A stretch of DNA of 10,772 nt, taken from positions 1-10,772 of the forward strand of contig CALALK010000084.1 of assembly GCA_937923125.1 (NCBI GenBank), written 5' to 3'. Position numbers and translations under genes: made by a program. This stretch comes from an uncultured Carnobacterium sp. Its GTDB lineage: Bacteria > Bacillota > Bacilli > Lactobacillales > Aerococcaceae. Positions 6,940-10,772 of this stretch are shown one piece after another (within the stretch, counting starts at the first letter, position 1; each line of letters starts with the position of its first letter). The notes beneath the pieces are model-generated. The model was not told the origin of the DNA. It ran no database searches and was given only the letters and a program-made list of their open reading frames with translations.

Positions 6940-9582
6940 TTATTTAGCTAAATATTCTTTAAGCAATTCGAATGCTTGTGGAATACCTGCAGGGTTCTTA
7001 CCACCCGCTTGAGCCATATCAGGACGGCCTCCGCCTCCACCTTGGATTGCTGGAGCAATCGCCTTAATGATATCGCCTGCTTTTAATCCTTTTGCATTTG
7101 CATCTTTCGATACGGCTACTAAAAGATTTGCTTTATCTTGTGAAGATGTACCTACTACAAAGATATCGCTGGCACCTTTTTGTCTCCATGTATCTGCTAA
7201 TTGACGTAATTCATCCATCTCTTTATTTTCAAGAGCTACAGTGATGAATGAAGTTCCGTTTACTTCTTCTACGTTATTGAAGACATCTGCTACTTCAGAT
7301 TTCATGATTTTAGCTTTTAGTTTCGCAATTTCACCATTTGCTTCTTTCAATTCTTGGCCTAAAGTCGCAACGCGTTCCACAACTGTATCTAATTGAATGG
7401 CTTTGACTTCACCAGCAACTTGTTTTAATAAGTTTTCGTGATGGCTTAATAAGTCAAAGGCTTCTTTACTTGTAACAGCCTCGATACGACGAACACCAGC
7501 ACCGATACCAGATTCAGAAACAATCTTGAATAATCCGATATCTTGAGTGTTTCCAACATGGATACCACCACAAAGTTCGATTGACCAGTCCCCAATGTTC
7601 ACCATACGAACTAAGTTGCCGTATTTTTCACCAAAGAGTGCCATTGCCCCACGGCTCTTCGCATCTTCTAATGTCGTTTCAATCGTAAACACTTTTAAAC
7701 CAGCCCAGATTTTCTCATTTACGATACGTTCCATTTCAGCTAATTCTTCAGCAGTAACTTGTCCAAAGTGACTGAAGTCGAAGCGTAATCCAGTTGGTGT
7801 TACAAGAGAACCTGCTTGGTTTGCGTGAGTTCCTAGAACATCTTTCAATGCTTGGTGTAATAAGTGAGTTGCTGTGTGGTTTTTAATGATTTTCGCACGT
7901 TCAGATGCATCTACCACTAATGTGTATGTTGCATTCACTTGTAAGTCCGCTAATACTTCTACAGTGTGTAATGGTTGTCCGTTAGGAGCTTTCTTCACTT
8001 GTAATACATTTGCTACAACCGTACCGTTCGCATCTTGGATTGTACCGTGGTCTGCTAATTGTCCACCCATTTCAGCATAGAATGGTGTACGGTCAAACAC
8101 TAATTGAGCATGTGCATCTTTATGTGCAGATTCTACTAATTCATCATCAACAACGATGGCTTTTAATACGCCTTCTTCTGTTGTTGAAGCATATCCAACG
8201 AATTCACTTTCTACAGTGATATCACGTAAAACTGCAGATTGTACGTTCATGGATGTTTCAGTATTACGAGCAGCACGCGCACGGTCTTTTTGTGCTTGCA
8301 TTTCTGCTTGGAATCCTTCTTCATCGACAGTGAAACCATTGTCGCTTGCGTATTCTAATGTTAATTCATAAGGGAATCCGTAAGTGTCATAAAGTTTAAA
8401 TGCATTTTCTCCAGAAAGTGTTGTTTCGTTTGCAGCTTTCATGTCTGCAAAAATAGTTTCTAAGATGGCTAAACCATCATGAATTGTTTCTTGGAAACGA
8501 TCCTCTTCGTTTGCAATCACTTTTTGGATGAATTCCATGTTTTCAGTCACTTCTGGATAGTAGCTATGCATAATTTGCGCTACTGTTGGAACTAATTTCG
8601 TTAAGAATGAACCTTGAATTCCTAAACGTTGTCCGTGCATTACAGAACGACGGATTAAACGACGGATGATATATCCACGACCTTCGTTTGAAGGAAGCGC
8701 GCCATCCCCAATCGCAAAGCTTACCGCACGAATGTGGTCAGCAATGACTTTAAATGAAACGTCTAATTCTTTAGAGTCATTGTATTTCTTACCATCACTT
8801 AAGCCTTCTAATTGCTTAATAATTGGCATAAATAAGTCTGTTTCAAAGTTTGTTGGTGTATCTTGAATGACAGATACCACACGTTCTAGACCCATCCCCG
8901 TATCGACGTTCTTATGTGGTAATGGTGGATACGTTCCGTCTGGCATATGGTTGAATTGAGAGAATACTAAGTTCCAAATTTCTAAGTAACGTTCATTTTC
9001 TCCACCAGGATAGTTTTCTGGATCATCTTCTGCTAAGTTATTATATTTTTCTCCACGGTCGTAGAAAATCTCCGTATCTGGACCACATGGACCTGCACCG
9101 ATATCCCAGAAGTTATCTTCTACTGGAATGATATGATCTTCAGGAAGACCTACTTTTTCCATCCATAACGCTTTTGTTTCTGGATCTTTTGGATAGTACG
9201 TTACATAAAGACGACTTGGGTCTAATGCTAACCATTTTTCACTTGTTAAGAATTCCCATGCCCATGGAATTACTTCTTCTTTGAAATAGTCCCCGATTGA
9301 GAAGTTCCCCATCATTTCGAATAATGTATGGTGACGAGCTGTATGCCCTACGTTTTCGATATCGTTTGTACGAATACTCTTTTGAGCATTTGTAATACGT
9401 GGAACTTCTGGTGTTTCAGTTCCATCGAAGTATTTCTTAAGAGTAGCAACCCCTGAGTTAATCCATAATAATGTTGGATCGTTTACAGGAATTAAGCTAG
9501 CACTTGGATGCACCTTATGTCCTTTTTCTTGGAAGAAATCAAGGTACATTTGACGAATTTCGCTACTTGATAATTTTTTCAT
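6940..9582 (-). CDS. alaS: Alanyl-tRNA synthetase
   Basis: AlaRS charges tRNA-Ala with alanine and edits mischarged Ser/Gly. With the start chosen here it is 880 residues, normal for bacteria. The N-terminal class II catalytic domain shows motif 2 around TARHHTLFEMMGNF (81-94) and motif 3 GMGLERV (229-235). The editing domain has the zinc ligands HTATH (His569, His573) and CGGIH (Cys671, His675). A coiled-coil stretch (about 730-765) and the C-Ala domain with the glycine-rich GGGGGRPDMAQAGG (848-861) follow. The frame is open further upstream to 9684, but that part is the T-box leader and terminator. The ATG at 9580-9582 is chosen because AGGAG lies 7 bases before it; the ATG two codons upstream (9588) is too close to that site. 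Expression is controlled by the T-box. Confidence 0.97.
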   Translation of the reverse strand: MKKLSSSEIRQMYLDFFQEKGHKVHPSASLIPVNDPTLLWINSGVATLKKYFDGTETPEVPRITNAQKSIRTNDIENVGHTARHHTLFEMMGNFSIGDYFKEEVIPWAWEFLTSEKWLALDPSRLYVTYYPKDPETKALWMEKVGLPEDHIIPVEDNFWDIGAGPCGPDTEIFYDRGEKYNNLAEDDPENYPGGENERYLEIWNLVFSQFNHMPDGTYPPLPHKNVDTGMGLERVVSVIQDTPTNFETDLFMPIIKQLEGLSDGKKYNDSKELDVSFKVIADHIRAVSFAIGDGALPSNEGRGYIIRRLIRRSVMHGQRLGIQGSFLTKLVPTVAQIMHSYYPEVTENMEFIQKVIANEEDRFQETIHDGLAILETIFADMKAANETTLSGENAFKLYDTYGFPYELTLEYASDNGFTVDEEGFQAEMQAQKDRARAARNTETSMNVQSAVLRDITVESEFVGYASTTEEGVLKAIVVDDELVESAHKDAHAQLVFDRTPFYAEMGGQLADHGTIQDANGTVVANVLQVKKAPNGQPLHTVEVLADLQVNATYTLVVDASERAKIIKNHTATHLLHQALKDVLGTHANQAGSLVTPTGLRFDFSHFGQVTAEELAEMERIVNEKIWAGLKVFTIETTLEDAKSRGAMALFGEKYGNLVRMVNIGDWSIELCGGIHVGNTQDIGLFKIVSESGIGAGVRRIEAVTSKEAFDLLSHHENLLKQVAGEVKAIQLDTVVERVATLGQELKEANGEIAKLKAKIMKSEVADVFNNVEEVNGTSFITVALENKEMDELRQLADTWRQKGASDIFVVGTSSQDKANLLVAVSKDANAKGLKAGDIIKAIAPAIQGGGGGRPDMAQAGGKNPAGIPQAFELLKEYLAK

Positions 9583-9607
9583 CTTCATTCTCCTTCTTTT
9601 TGTAAAT

Positions 9608-9635
9608 AAAAAAACTGCCCCATTGCTGCAAGGGC
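9608..9635 (-). terminator. T-box regulated terminator before alaS
   Basis: This is a short GC-rich hairpin (CCCTTG against CAATGGG, one bulged base, loop CAG) followed by seven T residues (9608-9614). Its 5' arm shares bases with the antiterminator formed by the T-box sequence, so the two structures are mutually exclusive. It ends about 25 bases before the alaS start codon. Confidence 0.88.
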
Positions 9636-9813
9636 GTCCTACCGCGGTACCACCTTGCTTACAATGAAACAGCTGTTCATTCATCTCTAATTCCGATAAC
9701 GCTGGAAGAGCGTTTGTATTTCTACAAAGAGTTCAATCGGGAGCACGATTTTGATGGCTATTTTCACCAGACAAGCCTCTCTAATTTGTAAAATCTCAAT
9801 CCGATTGCTTACC
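9608..9813 (-). ncRNA. T-box riboswitch, alanine-specific, upstream of alaS
   Basis: This 5' leader senses uncharged tRNA-Ala and allows alaS transcription when charging is low. Stem I is closed by AATCGG/CCGATT and contains an AGAGAGG motif and a GGTG-containing apical loop. The likely specifier is GCT (Ala) at 9742-9744. A hairpin with a GAAA loop follows (arms 9723-9728 and 9713-9718), overlapping by two bases an AACGCT/AGCGTT stem (9698-9714). Another hairpin lies at 9663-9681. The conserved T-box AGGTGGTACCGCGG is at 9642-9655. GCAAGG (9653-9658) can pair with CCTTGC (9628-9632 and adjacent base) as antiterminator, competing with the terminator below. Confidence 0.93.
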
Positions 9814-9819
9814 TTTAGA

Positions 9820-9848
9820 AGTATACGAAAAGCACCTTGTTTTGTCAA
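9820..9848 (-). promoter_or_regulatory. alaS promoter
   Basis: On the minus strand a perfect -35 TTGACA (9843-9848) and TATACT (9820-9825) are separated by exactly 17 bases, a near-consensus housekeeping promoter. Transcription would start near 9813, just before the T-box stem I. It lies about 35 bases after the stop codon of the upstream methionine sulfoxide reductase gene. Confidence 0.85.
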
Positions 9849-9883
9849 CTATTCTAAGGGAGAGCGCTTGTTGAGTCCTCCTC

Positions 9884-10772
9884 TTATTTGACAGAATCGA
9901 TTAAGTAACCGTACCCTTTCGAGCTCATCTCTTCTAAAGGAATAAACTTGATAGAAGCACTATTAATACAAAATCGAAGTCCTCCTTTATCACGTGGCCC
10001 ATCTTCAAACACATGGCCTAAATGAGAATTAGCAATGCGGCTTCTCACTTCAATCCTTTTCATATTAAAACTTGTATCTTCATGATAAGTCACTACTTCC
10101 GAAGAAATTGGTTTTGTAAAACTTGGCCAGCCACAGCCTGAATCAAATTTATCCTTTGAAGAAAATAGTGGTTCTCCTGTAGCAACATCTACATAAATTC
10201 CTTGAGCATGATTATTCCAATATTGATTTGAAAAAGCGACCTCTGTACGATTCTCTCTAGTGACAGCGTATTGTTCCTTTGTCAACGTTTGTCTCAAAGT
10301 TTCATCATCTGGCAAAGGATATAAACGTGTATCAATCACTGGATCATTCGCTTTATTGACATCGATATGACAATACCCATTTGGATGTTTTTTTAAATAA
10401 TCTTGGTGATATTCTTCTGCTTCAACAAAGTGACGTAACGGTTCCGTTTCCACAGCTAATTTCTTTCCAAAGTGTTCTTCCTTTTCATTTACAACTTCAT
10501 GAATCACTGAAGCATCTTCATCATTTACAAAATAGATTCCCGTTCTATATTGTCGTCCTGTATCATTTCCTTGCTTATTTACAGAAAAAGGATCAATCAC
10601 TCTGAAATAATATAACAGCAATTCTCTTAAACTGATTTTATCTGCGTCATATTGAATACGAACTGTCTCTGCGTGATCTGTTTGATGAATTAACTGATAA
10701 TTTGTAGTTTCAACATTTCCATTTGCGTATCCACTTACTACATCAATTACTCCATTAATTTTTGAAAAATAC
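9884..10772 (-). CDS. msrAB: Peptide methionine sulfoxide reductase MsrA/MsrB fusion, 5'-truncated by window edge
   Basis: This bifunctional repair enzyme reduces both S- and R-methionine sulfoxide in oxidised proteins. The frame stays open to the window edge, so about 295 C-terminal residues are visible. The MsrA catalytic GCFWG motif should lie just beyond position 10772. The MsrA part is clear from [35 protein letters not shown] and NGYCHID. After a short linker the MsrB domain follows, with SGCGWPSF and, near the end, the catalytic cysteine in [11 protein letters not shown]. The two CxxC zinc-binding pairs of some MsrB proteins are absent ([10 protein letters not shown] and [14 protein letters not shown]), so this is the zinc-less type. 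A TTG at 10619-10621 could be mistaken for a start but sits in the middle of MsrA. No signal peptide can be judged from this part. Confidence 0.94.
   Translation of the reverse strand, partial: YFSKINGVIDVVSGYANGNVETTNYQLIHQTDHAETVRIQYDADKISLRELLLYYFRVIDPFSVNKQGNDTGRQYRTGIYFVNDEDASVIHEVVNEKEEHFGKKLAVETEPLRHFVEAEEYHQDYLKKHPNGYCHIDVNKANDPVIDTRLYPLPDDETLRQTLTKEQYAVTRENRTEVAFSNQYWNNHAQGIYVDVATGEPLFSSKDKFDSGCGWPSFTKPISSEVVTYHEDTSFNMKRIEVRSRIANSHLGHVFEDGPRDKGGLRFCINSASIKFIPLEEMSSKGYGYLIDSVK

Noticed and set aside
8010..8371. Plus-strand open frames opposite alaS, and similar ones opposite mtlD, mtlF, mtlA and the UPF0473 gene
   Set aside because: They lie wholly opposite well-supported genes, have low-complexity or cysteine/serine-rich translations, and match no family I recognise.
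10619..10621. TTG as start codon of the methionine sulfoxide reductase gene
   Set aside because: The same frame upstream encodes clear MsrA sequence ([15 protein letters not shown]) out to the window edge, so the gene starts outside the window.

Overview
The window is a stretch of low-to-moderate GC Firmicutes chromosome in which every supported gene lies on the minus strand. The gene content points to Lactobacillales: a mannitol PTS operon in the order mtlA-mtlR-mtlF-mtlD (from memory the streptococcal order), an ireB-ruvX-UPF0473 cluster, a T-box controlled alaS, and a fused MsrA-MsrB protein. I cannot fix the genus from the sequence; something in or near Carnobacteriaceae/Aerococcaceae is a guess.

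Read in the direction of transcription (high to low coordinates), the window opens inside a methionine sulfoxide reductase A/B fusion gene (9884-10772) cut by the window edge. Next comes a consensus promoter and a complete T-box leader (about 9608-9848) driving alaS (6940-9582), which ends at a strong terminator (6883-6924). A new promoter (6801-6829) drives ireB, ruvX and a histidine-rich UPF0473 gene, closed by a 15-bp-stem terminator (5643-5683). Finally a regulatory region (about 5450-5600) drives the mannitol operon.

In the mannitol operon, MtlA imports mannitol and phosphorylates it together with MtlF. MtlD oxidises mannitol-1-phosphate to fructose-6-phosphate, and MtlR is the PTS-controlled activator. 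The mtlA promoter has a poor -35 at a 22-bp spacing, and a sequence resembling the MtlR operator lies directly upstream, as expected of an activator-dependent promoter.

The most interesting protein-level signal is in the mannitol genes. MtlA carries a second C-terminal IIB-like domain in which the phosphorylated cysteine is replaced by tyrosine. MtlR appears to have lost the phosphorylatable residues of PRD1, of its IIB-like domain and probably of its IIA-like domain, keeping histidines only in PRD2. Everything else looks like ordinary core genome. I found no mobile element, CRISPR array, tRNA or rRNA gene, and no clear undescribed system.
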